Positions 1 to 7,894 of a stretch of DNA of 48,952 nt are shown one piece after another. Numbering within the stretch: the stretch's first letter is position 1; each line of letters starts with the position of its first letter. The DNA is from Paracoccus onchidii (GTDB taxonomy: Bacteria; Pseudomonadota; Alphaproteobacteria; Rhodobacterales; Rhodobacteraceae). A model generated the notes under the pieces. That model made no database searches and was not told where the DNA came from. It saw only the letters and a program-made list of their open reading frames with translations. A program made the position numbers and the translations under genes. The stretch spans positions 1-48,952 of the forward strand of contig NZ_JAQBIE010000028.1 of the NCBI RefSeq assembly GCF_028294535.1. Direction: 5' to 3'.

Positions 1-99
1 GAGATGTTCTACAATCCGAAGCGCAAGCATGCGAGAAACGGGATGCTGTCGCCCGTAGAGTTCGAACGGCAGCGGAAACCGAGACCCGAAGGCGTCTAG
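1..99 (+). CDS. IS3-family transposase (OrfB), C-terminal fragment
   Basis: The window opens inside a reading frame whose last 32 residues contain FYNPKRKHARNGMLSPVEFE, the C-terminal signature of IS3-family DDE transposases (the usual form is FYN-x-x-R-x-H-x-x-L-x-x-x-SP-x-x-FE). It stops at TAG 97-99. Only the 3' end is present, so the catalytic D, D and E residues lie outside except possibly the last helix. A sequence ending at about 117 (GGGGCTATTCA) looks like the outer end of the right inverted repeat, because IS3 termini commonly lie some 15-40 bases after the OrfB stop. Whether the element is intact cannot be judged from here. Confidence 0.85.
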   Translation, partial: EMFYNPKRKHARNGMLSPVEFERQRKPRPEGV

Positions 100-117
100 G
101 AAACGCGGGGCTATTCA
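100..117 (+). repeat. Probable right inverted repeat of the left IS3 element
   Basis: The 18 bases after the transposase stop read, in reverse complement, TGAATAGCCCCGCGTTTC. They begin with TGA and resemble termini of IS3-family elements as I remember them. The matching left end is outside the window, so the repeat cannot be confirmed. Confidence 0.45.
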
Positions 118-319
118 GTGCTACGCTCGCATCGACCGGTCCCGAAAACAGCTACGGGAGAGATAAGTGATGAATATCTTGGAGATCATCGGGGCAATCA
201 CGCAAATTCGGGAAGCCGTTTCTTCGATGAAGCGATCAAGGGCGGGGAGCGGTCATTCGCTGCGTCCTAGACGAATGACCGTGATGTGCACGAAGTGGAC
301 CTCCCGAAATAGATGTGGA
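118..319. other. Short gap with a possible broken small gene
   Basis: This stretch has one gene-like signal. ATG at 170 follows a good ribosome binding site (GGGAG, 156-160) and begins MNILEIIGAITQIREAV. After about residue 17 the frame turns into low-complexity arginine/serine sequence and then overlaps the 3' end of the minus-strand nuclease gene. In the next frame the DNA reads RFFDEAIKGGERSFAAS and then stops near 268, which looks more protein-like. A small gene with a frameshift is possible, but I do not recognise either half. Nothing else is visible. Confidence 0.25.
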
Positions 320-2020
320 TCAGGCATCCACACTAAAAAGTCCCTTATGTATCTGGTCGAATAATTTTTTGAAATGAGGAAAATCCTTGCTGAGCAATCC
401 AGAGCTTTTCGTGGCCTCAAGTAGCTTGGCTTTTAAATCGTTCCGCGCATCATTCTTTTCTTTAGAAACGACAGACCCCATAGCCTGAACAAGATCCGCG
501 TTATCAGCATAAACCTTTGATTTTATGGATTTAGGGAGCAGCCCTTCTATACATCTACCACCCGGGGAATCTTCTCCGATCGCGCAGAAGTCTCTTCCTT
601 CGACAAGCTCCAAAGCTTCAAGTTTTTTCTGAACCTCACCCTTAGCATCCAAATCAAATGTGATAAACGCTCTTTCCATTCTGCCTATCATAAACTTGAG
701 AATTTGCGTGTTTTTTAGGGCATCTTTTCCATTATAGGGAAGAATCTCGACATCTTCTCCAATTTTGTAGATGTCTGCATGTTTATCTTTGAAGTATGCA
801 AAGTACTCGACATCTATGTCTCCCTCCACCAATACTACTTGGCCGGTTCCGGCACTGAATATCTGAGACCACTCTTGGAATTCTTCCGGAACAACACCCA
901 ATATCTTCGAGAACGGAAGCATCCACTTTTCACCATCAGTAGACACGCGTACAGTCTCCTTTAGCGCCCCTCGGAAAGTCTTCCTGTCGAGCAATGTGTT
1001 TGCCAATGGCTCCTTCATATTCAGAAGGTAAGGGCTGTGCGTAGTGGCGATAATCTGAATGTCATGCTCATCGGCCAACCCTGCCAACACTTGCCCAAAA
1101 TCGCTTTGAGCTGACGGGTGCAAAAAGCTCTCAGGCTCCTCTACGAGGAGAACAGGCGTTAGCCTTTCTTGATCATCCGTGTGGCTTTTCTTTCTGATTG
1201 CTTCCAGGAGCGTCATGAGAAGCCGAGTCCTATTTTGTGTTCCAGCGCCCCAGTCCTTCAACGGAACATCAACACTTTTATCAAGCAACTTCACTTCTAG
1301 GCTATAAGATGAAGGCTTCCCTCTATCGACCGTCGCAAGTTCTACCTGATATTTATCTTTTAATCTCCCAAGCAACTTATCTATTTCACTTTTGTGCTGC
1401 TTCGTTGCAGCTTTTATTCTCCTCTGTAACGTTGTTTGAGCGCTAGAGATTTTGCTTCTATCTTCAGCTGAAAAGTGAGCCTCGACAACTTCGAGCACCC
1501 TTTGTCCGCCAAAGTAGAAAGACCTTCCAGGCATCACAGAGTTATGAAAGATAATGGAGTTGGTGCTTCGTATTTTCTTTAGTATTTCGCTACCAATACG
1601 ATCCGCAACTGTTTTGTCGTTTATCTGACAAACAAGGTTTGTGGTAGCTTCATCTATAAATTGATGGGTAAATTTTAATGTGTATGCGCTGCCAGCCGCC
1701 TTATCTCCGATGTATGATTTAATTACGAAAAATACTTCGGAGTCTTCGTGCTCAAGCACCTCAATTGAGATGGAGACTTCGATTCCATCATCGTTATTCG
1801 AGACCCATTTTGTCTTGTCGCTCGCGAAGTCGATTTCACCTTCATCGAACATGAAGAACGGGTCGTCACTTCCTTTCACCAAAAAATGCTGAATGATTCT
1901 TAGTATTGAAGACTTCCCACAGTTATTGCGTCCGGAAATCGCGCAATAGTTGTGATTAAAGTCAATGGAAAAATCCTGAAGTGTGCGGAAGTTTTTCGCG
2001 GCAACGTTCGTAATTCGCAA
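320..2020 (-). CDS. OLD-family ATP-dependent nuclease (AAA ATPase + TOPRIM)
   Basis: The protein has about 566 residues. It opens with an SMC/RecF-like ATPase core: MRITNVAAKNFRTL, then Walker A G-R-N-N-C-G-K-S at residues 30-37. Further on come a Walker B (LLVEEPESFLHP) and a switch histidine (TTHSPYLL). The C-terminal third is a TOPRIM nuclease domain, with the acidic residue in LVEGDID near 399 and the D-x-D pair in FDLDAKGE at 456-458. This is the order of class 1 OLD (overcoming lysogenisation defect) nucleases, which include phage-defence proteins. The frame stays open to 2332, but conserved sequence starts at TTG 2020, preceded by AGGA eight bases upstream. In-frame ATGs at 2149 and 2170 give unconserved N-termini. 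Base composition is lower in GC than the core genes, and the gene sits in the tRNA-Leu-bounded island. No helicase neighbour of the Gabija type is visible. Defence is inferred, not shown. Confidence 0.85.
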   Translation of the reverse strand: MRITNVAAKNFRTLQDFSIDFNHNYCAISGRNNCGKSSILRIIQHFLVKGSDDPFFMFDEGEIDFASDKTKWVSNNDDGIEVSISIEVLEHEDSEVFFVIKSYIGDKAAGSAYTLKFTHQFIDEATTNLVCQINDKTVADRIGSEILKKIRSTNSIIFHNSVMPGRSFYFGGQRVLEVVEAHFSAEDRSKISSAQTTLQRRIKAATKQHKSEIDKLLGRLKDKYQVELATVDRGKPSSYSLEVKLLDKSVDVPLKDWGAGTQNRTRLLMTLLEAIRKKSHTDDQERLTPVLLVEEPESFLHPSAQSDFGQVLAGLADEHDIQIIATTHSPYLLNMKEPLANTLLDRKTFRGALKETVRVSTDGEKWMLPFSKILGVVPEEFQEWSQIFSAGTGQVVLVEGDIDVEYFAYFKDKHADIYKIGEDVEILPYNGKDALKNTQILKFMIGRMERAFITFDLDAKGEVQKKLEALELVEGRDFCAIGEDSPGGRCIEGLLPKSIKSKVYADNADLVQAMGSVVSKEKNDARNDLKAKLLEATKSSGLLSKDFPHFKKLFDQIHKGLFSVDA

Positions 2021-2515
2021 ACTTATCGTCCTTGTTCTGCAAGCTAGACGGGTAAACAACGCCCGAGATTGGTTCAAATTGCTGGCCCTTAAGTGCACTG
2101 TCAATGCAGGGTCGTATTTATGGTGTGCCAGACACGCTCCGACTATCATACTGCTGGAACTGTGAGGCATCTCCTGCCTGCTTGTAGGGTTGCGCAGCCA
2201 TGGATGCTCCTCCACAGTGCCCTCCGTTCCGCAGGTCCACCTGTTCCCCTTCGTGTCGGCCCTGATCTCGGTGCTGCGCTGGTCAGGAATGTCGCGAAAG
2301 GACAGACACCGGCCATCTGCCGCACCCGGCACGGATGGCGAGCCTGGGCCGGGCGCGTCGATGAACGCCTCGCTTCAAGTGCAAATAGCCGGCGGAGAGC
2401 GATGGTCAGCTAGCCTCGAAACGGACCCTTGCCGCGCCGGGTCTGAACGGCGGCCATGGGCCGCCACAATCGGGCTGAACAGCTTTGTGGCCCCTCGAGA
2501 ATGATTGTAAGAAAA
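2021..2515. other. Gene-free spacer of the island
   Basis: No convincing gene is seen in these 495 bases. Several frames are open through a GC-rich patch at about 2190-2500, which contrasts with the AT-richer nuclease gene, but their translations are rich in R, P, S and W and match nothing I know. The stretch could be the leader of the nuclease gene, a decayed gene or a junction between acquisitions. Confidence 0.4.
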
Positions 2516-3538
2516 TTATCCCTCAATTCTCGGACCAACGACTCGAGCGGGTAAATCTCTACTTGCTGGTCGTCCTCGCTTATGCGCCCGGACCCGTACC
2601 ACTTTCCCGTCCGCGTAAAGTCTTTCATGCTCGGCTACCCAATGTTCAGTGGGCGCAGCTCGGCTCGCGGCCTGTGCTTTCTCAAAGCGAAGCCTGGCCT
2701 TTTGCTCTACCAAGTGTCGCTCACCGGCCGGTCCAATTCGAATGGTCACGTGAGACTTGAGCACTTCGGTCATCCAAGCCTTGCCAAACTTCCGCGCTGA
2801 CTTTGCCTGTGATGTCGAGAGGCTCGCCACCTCGTTCGACATCAAGTCGTCCTCCCGCGCAGCGAAGGCAGCGAAGAGCATGAACCCGATTACCATCTCG
2901 TACGTGAGGTGACCTTTGTGTTCCTCGAAAAATTCTCTCAATGAACTTTCATCGGGCAACAGTCCGGCCCTCATAAGCCCCGCAAGCACGGTCCGCTGAG
3001 GTTTCCAACTGGTGTTACTAAAGTCGGGTCGACCATCTTGCGATTTTGATATCTCCAGCACAAAGGGCGCATCAATGAAGATGTTGTCCGCAATTGCAGA
3101 GAAAAGACGCACACTCAGTTTTTCAGAAGAACGATTATCAAAGAGGAACCCTCGCTGATGCCGGTTGCTCAGCTCCCTCTCTTCGAGGGTCGTTATTCCT
3201 CGAGCGGAACGGTTTTCCCACAGTTGGCGGTCGTCATACTCGATCCAAATGAGCTCTCGCGGAAGTTCGATATCGCGTACATAGTCTTGAATGACGGACT
3301 CAGGATGATCCTGCCAGGGCATGCCCTGGATATCCATTCTCAACGAGTCGAGATAATTCGCTGCGTTGTGGTCCAGCAAATAGATCCTCGCCGAGGAGAG
3401 GTCGCTAAGAACTCCTTTCCAGTGCTGGCGAATTTCGTTTGATGAGACCCGCTGCCCATCGGCGTCATGCATACCCACCGGCACTTCATTTTCGAGGTGG
3501 TGTCCAAACTTTAGTGCGATCGTCTTGTAAAGGATCAT
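2516..3538 (-). CDS. Unrecognised 340-residue island protein
   Basis: I do not recognise the family. The frame is open for 340 residues, starts at ATG 3538 with only a weak ribosome binding site, and has codon use and GC like the neighbouring nuclease. The N-terminal 250 residues are acidic and look soluble and mostly helical, with one hydrophobic helix (VIGFMLFAAFAA). The end is basic, with HWVAEHERLYADGKVVRVRAHKRG. A tail of this kind (HWV..H.R...DGK.V.V..H.RG) recurs, from memory, in uncharacterised proteins of proteobacterial phages and islands. The gene is on the same strand as the OLD nuclease and 495 bases upstream of it, so co-transcription is possible but tight coupling is not shown. 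Confidence 0.65.
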   Translation of the reverse strand: MILYKTIALKFGHHLENEVPVGMHDADGQRVSSNEIRQHWKGVLSDLSSARIYLLDHNAANYLDSLRMDIQGMPWQDHPESVIQDYVRDIELPRELIWIEYDDRQLWENRSARGITTLEERELSNRHQRGFLFDNRSSEKLSVRLFSAIADNIFIDAPFVLEISKSQDGRPDFSNTSWKPQRTVLAGLMRAGLLPDESSLREFFEEHKGHLTYEMVIGFMLFAAFAAREDDLMSNEVASLSTSQAKSARKFGKAWMTEVLKSHVTIRIGPAGERHLVEQKARLRFEKAQAASRAAPTEHWVAEHERLYADGKVVRVRAHKRGRPASRDLPARVVGPRIEG

Positions 3539-3833
3539 TGATTTTACTCAAGAACTAGGTGGTGACATCCCGGATAGCTCGGATAACCCTCAAGGAATGT
3601 CAACTTTGATGCCGCCGCAATGTGGCAGAGCCGCTTGTTGCAAAGGATGGTTCGGGCCGAGGCTCTATGGAAACGCTGTTTCGTGGCAAGCTTCTGCGAG
3701 GCAGCGGGCGCAGGACAAAACCAATCGTCGTGTTTGTGCCAGCGGCGCTGTTTCCCACATTCACGTCTTGTTCATTGTATGTCTGTGGGATGAAATTCGT
3801 GCATGGCGTTGATCTGCATCGGTTTCGTCAGAA
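3539..3833. other. Gene-free island end next to the tRNA junction
   Basis: These roughly 295 bases lie between the 340-residue gene and the truncated tRNA-Leu. Open frames here are short, overlap one another and give no recognisable protein. I see no integrase gene or clear repeat. The expected att core would be at its right edge. Confidence 0.4.
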
Positions 3834-3886
3834 TTCAAAATCCGCCGCCGCAAGGCATGCCGGTTCGAGTCCGGCCTCGGGTACCA
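3834..3886 (+). tRNA. tRNA-Leu(CAA), 3' half only
   Basis: Reading from the left: anticodon loop TTCAAAA (3834-3840, anticodon CAA at 3836-3838), 3' anticodon strand TCCGC, a class II variable arm GCC-GCAA-GGC (3847-3856), T-arm GCCGG-TTCGAGT-CCGGC (3859-3875), acceptor strand CTCGGGT (3876-3882), discriminator A and encoded CCA (3884-3886). The five bases before the loop (CAGAA) do not pair with TCCGC, and no D-arm or 5' acceptor strand precedes them. The long variable arm and anticodon fix it as leucine. The 3' half from the anticodon loop onward is what tyrosine recombinases leave at the distal end of a tRNA-integrated element, so the island lies to the left. Confidence 0.88.
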
Positions 3887-3919
3887 TTATCATATGCAGC
3901 ATCAGGAGGCGTGCTTGAC

Positions 3920-5770
3920 CTAGCGATAGCCTTGGGCTTGCAGTTCGAAAAGCTCTCGATACTGTCCGTTCTGCTCTACAAGCTGATCATGAGTGCCACT
4001 GGCTTCGACCCGGCCATTTCCAAGCACGATGATCCGATCGGCCATGCGGACGCTGCTGAAACGGTGTGAAATCAACAATGCGCTGCGTCCGCTGGAAAGC
4101 TCTTTGAACCGCTGGAACACTTCGTATTCGGCGCGTGCATCCAGCGCGGCGGTGGGTTCGTCCAGGACCAGCAACTGAGCGTCGCGCATATAGGCCCGCG
4201 CAATCGCCAGTTTCTGCCATTCACCGCCTGACAGCTCGACCCCGCGGGCGAAACGCTTGCCGACCATCTGGTCATAGCCCTCGGGCAGTTTGGCGATCAC
4301 CTGATCGGCCATGGCGCGTTCGGCGGCGGCGGTGATGCGCGACCGGTCCGCGCGTGCCTCGATCCGGCCGGTGGCGATATTGTCGGCGGCGGTCATGGCG
4401 TAGCGGACGAAATCCTGAAACACGATGCCGATGGTGGCGCGCAGCTGATCCAGATCGTAATCGCGCAGGTCGCGCCCATCCAGCAGGATGCGCCCTTCGG
4501 TCGGGTCGTAAAGGCGGCCCAGCAGTTTCACGATCGTTGTCTTGCCCGCGCCGTTTTCGCCCACCAGCGCAACGCTTTCGCCGGCGCCAAGGTGAAAGGA
4601 CAGGCCGCGCACCGCCCAACGGTCGGAACCTGGATAGCGGAATCCGACATCGTGAAAGCTGAGCCCCTTCCGGATCGGGGTCGGGACGGGCAGGGGCCGC
4701 GCGGGCGAGGCGATGGCCGGTTCCTCGTCGAAAAAGCGGTACAGGTCGTCCAGATACATCGCCTGTCCTGCCATGCTGGAAAAGGACGACAGCAGGCCCT
4801 CGATCAGTCCGCGCATCCGCAGAAAACTGCCGGAGAGGAAGGTCAGATCGCCGATCGACAATTGCCCGGTCAGGGTCGATCCGATGATCCACAGATAGGC
4901 GCCATAATAGCAGATCGTGCCGATCCCGGTCAGCAGCGCCAGCGTGATCAGCTGGCGGCGATTGATGGCGCGGTTCTCGGCGTAGAAACGCTCGGCCAGG
5001 TCCAGATAGCGGTCGCGCAGGAACCGGTTCAGGCCAAAGATCTTGACCTCTTTCGCGGTCTCAGTCGTGGCGCCGATCATGCGCAGATAGTCGCGTTGCC
5101 GCCGTTCGGGCGCGCGCCGCCAGTTCATGTCGTAAAGTGCCGCGTTGAAATGCATCTGCCCGATCAGCGTCGGGATCAGCGCGACCGCCAGCAGCAGGAC
5201 CAGCCATGGGTTATAGGCGATCAGACCGGCGGCAAAGCTGGCGACGGTGACGCCGTCCTGCAATTGCTGCATGATCTGCCCGACCAAGGGGATCCGCCCC
5301 ATCGTCTGACGGCGGGCGCGGTCCAGCCGGTCCTGAAAGCCCGCATCCTCGAAACTGGCAAGGTCCAGATCGGCGGCGTGGTCCATCAGCCGCATCGACA
5401 GCGAAATCACCAGCCGTTCCTGCAACAGGGTGTCGGCATAGCTGACCAGCCGCCCGAAAATGTCCGAGGCCAGCGCCAGCCCCAGCTCCGCCAGCATCAG
5501 CAGGATCAGATGGTCGGCCAGCCCCGATTGCCACCACGCGATCAGCGTTTGCAGCGTGTCGGGCAGGGCCAGCAGGCGAACGACCTCGTCGATGATCAGC
5601 TTGCCCAGCCACAGCATCGAAATCGGCAGCAGGGCGCGGATCAGCCGCAGCAGGATCATGGCGACGGTCAGGGCGGGGCTGGCCTGCCAGACCATGCGCA
5701 GAAAGGGCGGGATGTTCTTCAGCGCCGCCCACCGCGCCCGATAGCTGGTTCCGCCGACGGGCGCGGCCAT
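3920..5770 (-). CDS. ABC exporter half-transporter (permease + ATPase)
   Basis: A 616-residue MsbA-like half-transporter. A membrane domain of about six helices fills residues 30-330, followed by one ATPase domain with Walker A GENGAGKTT (404-412), signature LSGGEWQ (513-519), Walker B LLVLDEPT (533-540) and switch histidine 569. It should act as a dimer in the inner membrane. The substrate is unknown; lipids, peptides and drugs are all handled by this fold. It starts one base after the oppF stop and is the last gene of the opp operon, so it should be co-transcribed with an importer. That suggests a related job, such as exporting a peptide or modified product, but this is inference. It ends 33 bases from the tRNA-Leu half. 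Confidence 0.92.
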   Translation of the reverse strand: MAAPVGGTSYRARWAALKNIPPFLRMVWQASPALTVAMILLRLIRALLPISMLWLGKLIIDEVVRLLALPDTLQTLIAWWQSGLADHLILLMLAELGLALASDIFGRLVSYADTLLQERLVISLSMRLMDHAADLDLASFEDAGFQDRLDRARRQTMGRIPLVGQIMQQLQDGVTVASFAAGLIAYNPWLVLLLAVALIPTLIGQMHFNAALYDMNWRRAPERRQRDYLRMIGATTETAKEVKIFGLNRFLRDRYLDLAERFYAENRAINRRQLITLALLTGIGTICYYGAYLWIIGSTLTGQLSIGDLTFLSGSFLRMRGLIEGLLSSFSSMAGQAMYLDDLYRFFDEEPAIASPARPLPVPTPIRKGLSFHDVGFRYPGSDRWAVRGLSFHLGAGESVALVGENGAGKTTIVKLLGRLYDPTEGRILLDGRDLRDYDLDQLRATIGIVFQDFVRYAMTAADNIATGRIEARADRSRITAAAERAMADQVIAKLPEGYDQMVGKRFARGVELSGGEWQKLAIARAYMRDAQLLVLDEPTAALDARAEYEVFQRFKELSSGRSALLISHRFSSVRMADRIIVLGNGRVEASGTHDQLVEQNGQYRELFELQAQGYR

Positions 5771-5771
5771 G

Positions 5772-6797
5772 TCAGGCGGCCTCGGTCTTGCGGGCGCGCG
5801 CGATCTCTTCCTCGGTCAGGGGGCCGGGGAAATGGCACGCGGTCCGGTGATCCTGACCCATCAGCGCGGGCACCTGTTCGGCGCAGGCGGCCTGCGCGCG
5901 GGGGCACCTTGTGCGAAAGACGCAACCCGATGGCGGGTTCATCGGCGACGGCAGATCGCCCGACAGCGGCACGACCGAGCCCGCAACGTCATGGTCCGGA
6001 TCGGGCACCGGCACCGCCGACAACAGCGCCTGCGTGTAGGGGTGCTGGGGATCGGCGAACAGATCGTCCGAACTGCCGATTTCCATGACCTTGCCCAGAT
6101 ACAGGACCATCACCCGGTCGCTGATATGTTTGACCACCGACAGGTCGTGGGCGATGAAGACAAGGGCCAGCCCCAGTTCCTTCTGCAACCGGATCAGCAG
6201 ATTGATCACCTGCGCCTGGATCGACACATCCAGCGCGCTGACGGGTTCGTCGCAGATGATCAGCTTCGGCTCGACGATCAGGGCGCGGGCGATGCCGATG
6301 CGCTGACATTGCCCGCCGCTGAATTCATGGGGATAGCGGTTGATCTGGTTGGGCAGCAGCCCGACCTTTTCCATCATCGCCTTGACGCGGGTCTTGACCT
6401 CGGCCGAGGACAGGCCGGGGCGATGGGTCTTCAGCGGCTCGGCGATGATCTGGCCCACGGTCATGCGCGGGTTCAGGCTGGCCAGAGGGTCCTGAAACAC
6501 CATCTGGATATCGCTGCGATAGCGCATCATCTGGCGCGGGGTCATCGCGACCAGATCCTTGCCGTCGATCCATTCGGCCCGGCCCGTCGCCGGAACCAGA
6601 CCGATCAGCGCCCGTGCCAACGTGGATTTCCCGCAGCCGGATTCGCCCACGACACCCAGCGTCTCGCCGGGATTCAGGCTGAAATCGACGCCGCCCACCG
6701 CATGCAGCGGCGTGGGCGCGGTCCAGGGCATCGCGCCTTCGCGACGGATCTGAAAGGTCACGCGCAGATCGCGCACATCAAGCAGGGGCTTAGTCAT
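5772..6797 (-). CDS. oppF: Oligopeptide ABC transporter ATPase OppF
   Basis: One of the two ATPases that power peptide import, 341 residues. Walker A is GESGCGKST (51-59), the signature reads FSGGQ, and Walker B ICDEPVSALD follows. The C-terminal oligopeptide-family extension carries a cysteine cluster (GCVFRTRCP...AC...AC). The frame is open to 7040, but that extension is a shadow of oppD. ATG 6797 gives the family N-terminus ([11 protein letters not shown]) and overlaps the oppD stop by 8 bases, as expected for coupled translation. A substrate cannot be read from an ATPase. Confidence 0.93.
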   Translation of the reverse strand: MTKPLLDVRDLRVTFQIRREGAMPWTAPTPLHAVGGVDFSLNPGETLGVVGESGCGKSTLARALIGLVPATGRAEWIDGKDLVAMTPRQMMRYRSDIQMVFQDPLASLNPRMTVGQIIAEPLKTHRPGLSSAEVKTRVKAMMEKVGLLPNQINRYPHEFSGGQCQRIGIARALIVEPKLIICDEPVSALDVSIQAQVINLLIRLQKELGLALVFIAHDLSVVKHISDRVMVLYLGKVMEIGSSDDLFADPQHPYTQALLSAVPVPDPDHDVAGSVVPLSGDLPSPMNPPSGCVFRTRCPRAQAACAEQVPALMGQDHRTACHFPGPLTEEEIARARKTEAA

Positions 6798-7893
6798 GTG
6801 TGTCCACCTTGCTGGGGGCGGCCGCCATGCCGGCGCCTGCGACGGCGGCTTCGGGCATGAGCTGGTCGTCCTGTTGATCGCCAAGGGCGGCATCCAGATC
6901 CGCGACGCGCACGGTTTCGCGGCCCGCCAGCACATCGGCCAGGGGCGCGAAACAGGCACGCGCGCGGTCTGGCGCGAAGCCTTCCAGCGGCGGGCGCTGA
7001 TCGTCGCAGCCCCCGCGGCGATAGGGGCAGCGCGGCGCAAAGGCGCAGCCTGCGGGCGGATGGGTCATGTTGGGCGGCGATCCGGGGATCGCGGCCAGTT
7101 CCTCGCCCTGTTGGTCGATGCGCGGGATCGCGTGCAGCAGACCCTGCGTATAGGGATGCGCGGGTTCGGCAAACAGCGGACCGACCGGCCCGGTTTCGCG
7201 AATACGGCCGCCATACATGACCGCCACCCGTTCGCAGGACCCGGCCACGACACCCAGATCATGGGTGATCAGGATCATGGCCATGCCGAATTCGCGTTGC
7301 AGATCGGCCAGCAGCGTCATGATCTGGGCCTGCACCGTGACATCCAGCGCGGTCGTCGGCTCATCCGCGATCAGCAGTTGCGGACGGCACAGCAGCGCCA
7401 TCGCGATCATCACCCGCTGACGCATGCCGCCCGAAAATTCATGCGGATACAGCCGCACGCGCCCCCTTGCATCGGGGATCTTGACCGCGTCCAGCATCTG
7501 CACCGCCTCGGCGACGGCCTGCCGTTTGGACATGCCCTTATGCAGGGTCAGCACCTCGGCCATCTGGTCCGAGACCCGCATGTAAGGGTTCAGCGAGGTC
7601 ATCGGGTCCTGAAAGATCATCGCGATCTTTTCCGCGCGGATCCTGTTCAGGACCCTGGGCGGGGCATTCAGGATTTCCTGCCCGTCAAAGCGCACGCTGC
7701 CGCTGGCGCGACCGTTCTTGGCCAGAAGCCCCATCAGCGCGAAGGACAGCTGCGATTTGCCCGACCCGGATTCGCCAACGATGCCAAGCGTTTCGCCCGG
7801 ATCGACCGACAGGTTCACCTGATTGACGGCCTGCACCTCGCCGTCATTGGTGGCAAAGCGGACGGACAGATTGTCTATTTCCAGCAGGGCCAT
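6790..7893 (-). CDS. oppD: Oligopeptide ABC transporter ATPase OppD
   Basis: The second import ATPase, 367 residues. It begins [13 protein letters not shown], with Walker [10 protein letters not shown], signature FSGGMRQR, Walker [12 protein letters not shown] and the oligopeptide-family cysteine-containing tail ([15 protein letters not shown]). The chosen ATG at 7893 lies one base after the oppC stop; the frame runs further upstream to 8007, but only as a shadow of oppC. OppD and OppF normally form a heterodimer under OppB and OppC. The last 70 residues or so, after the cysteine tail, are rich in A and D and somewhat longer than usual. Confidence 0.93.
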   Translation of the reverse strand: MALLEIDNLSVRFATNDGEVQAVNQVNLSVDPGETLGIVGESGSGKSQLSFALMGLLAKNGRASGSVRFDGQEILNAPPRVLNRIRAEKIAMIFQDPMTSLNPYMRVSDQMAEVLTLHKGMSKRQAVAEAVQMLDAVKIPDARGRVRLYPHEFSGGMRQRVMIAMALLCRPQLLIADEPTTALDVTVQAQIMTLLADLQREFGMAMILITHDLGVVAGSCERVAVMYGGRIRETGPVGPLFAEPAHPYTQGLLHAIPRIDQQGEELAAIPGSPPNMTHPPAGCAFAPRCPYRRGGCDDQRPPLEGFAPDRARACFAPLADVLAGRETVRVADLDAALGDQQDDQLMPEAAVAGAGMAAAPSKVDTHD

Positions 7894-7894
7894 A

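Noticed and set aside
2021..2332. Upstream extension of the OLD nuclease to 2332
   Set aside because: The extra 104 residues do not resemble any OLD N-terminus, while TTG 2020 has a ribosome binding site and starts the conserved sequence.
4592..6860. Long plus-strand open frames opposite the ABC exporter and oppF
   Set aside because: Both are antisense to strong ABC genes and show the same Q/R/H-rich composition without motifs.
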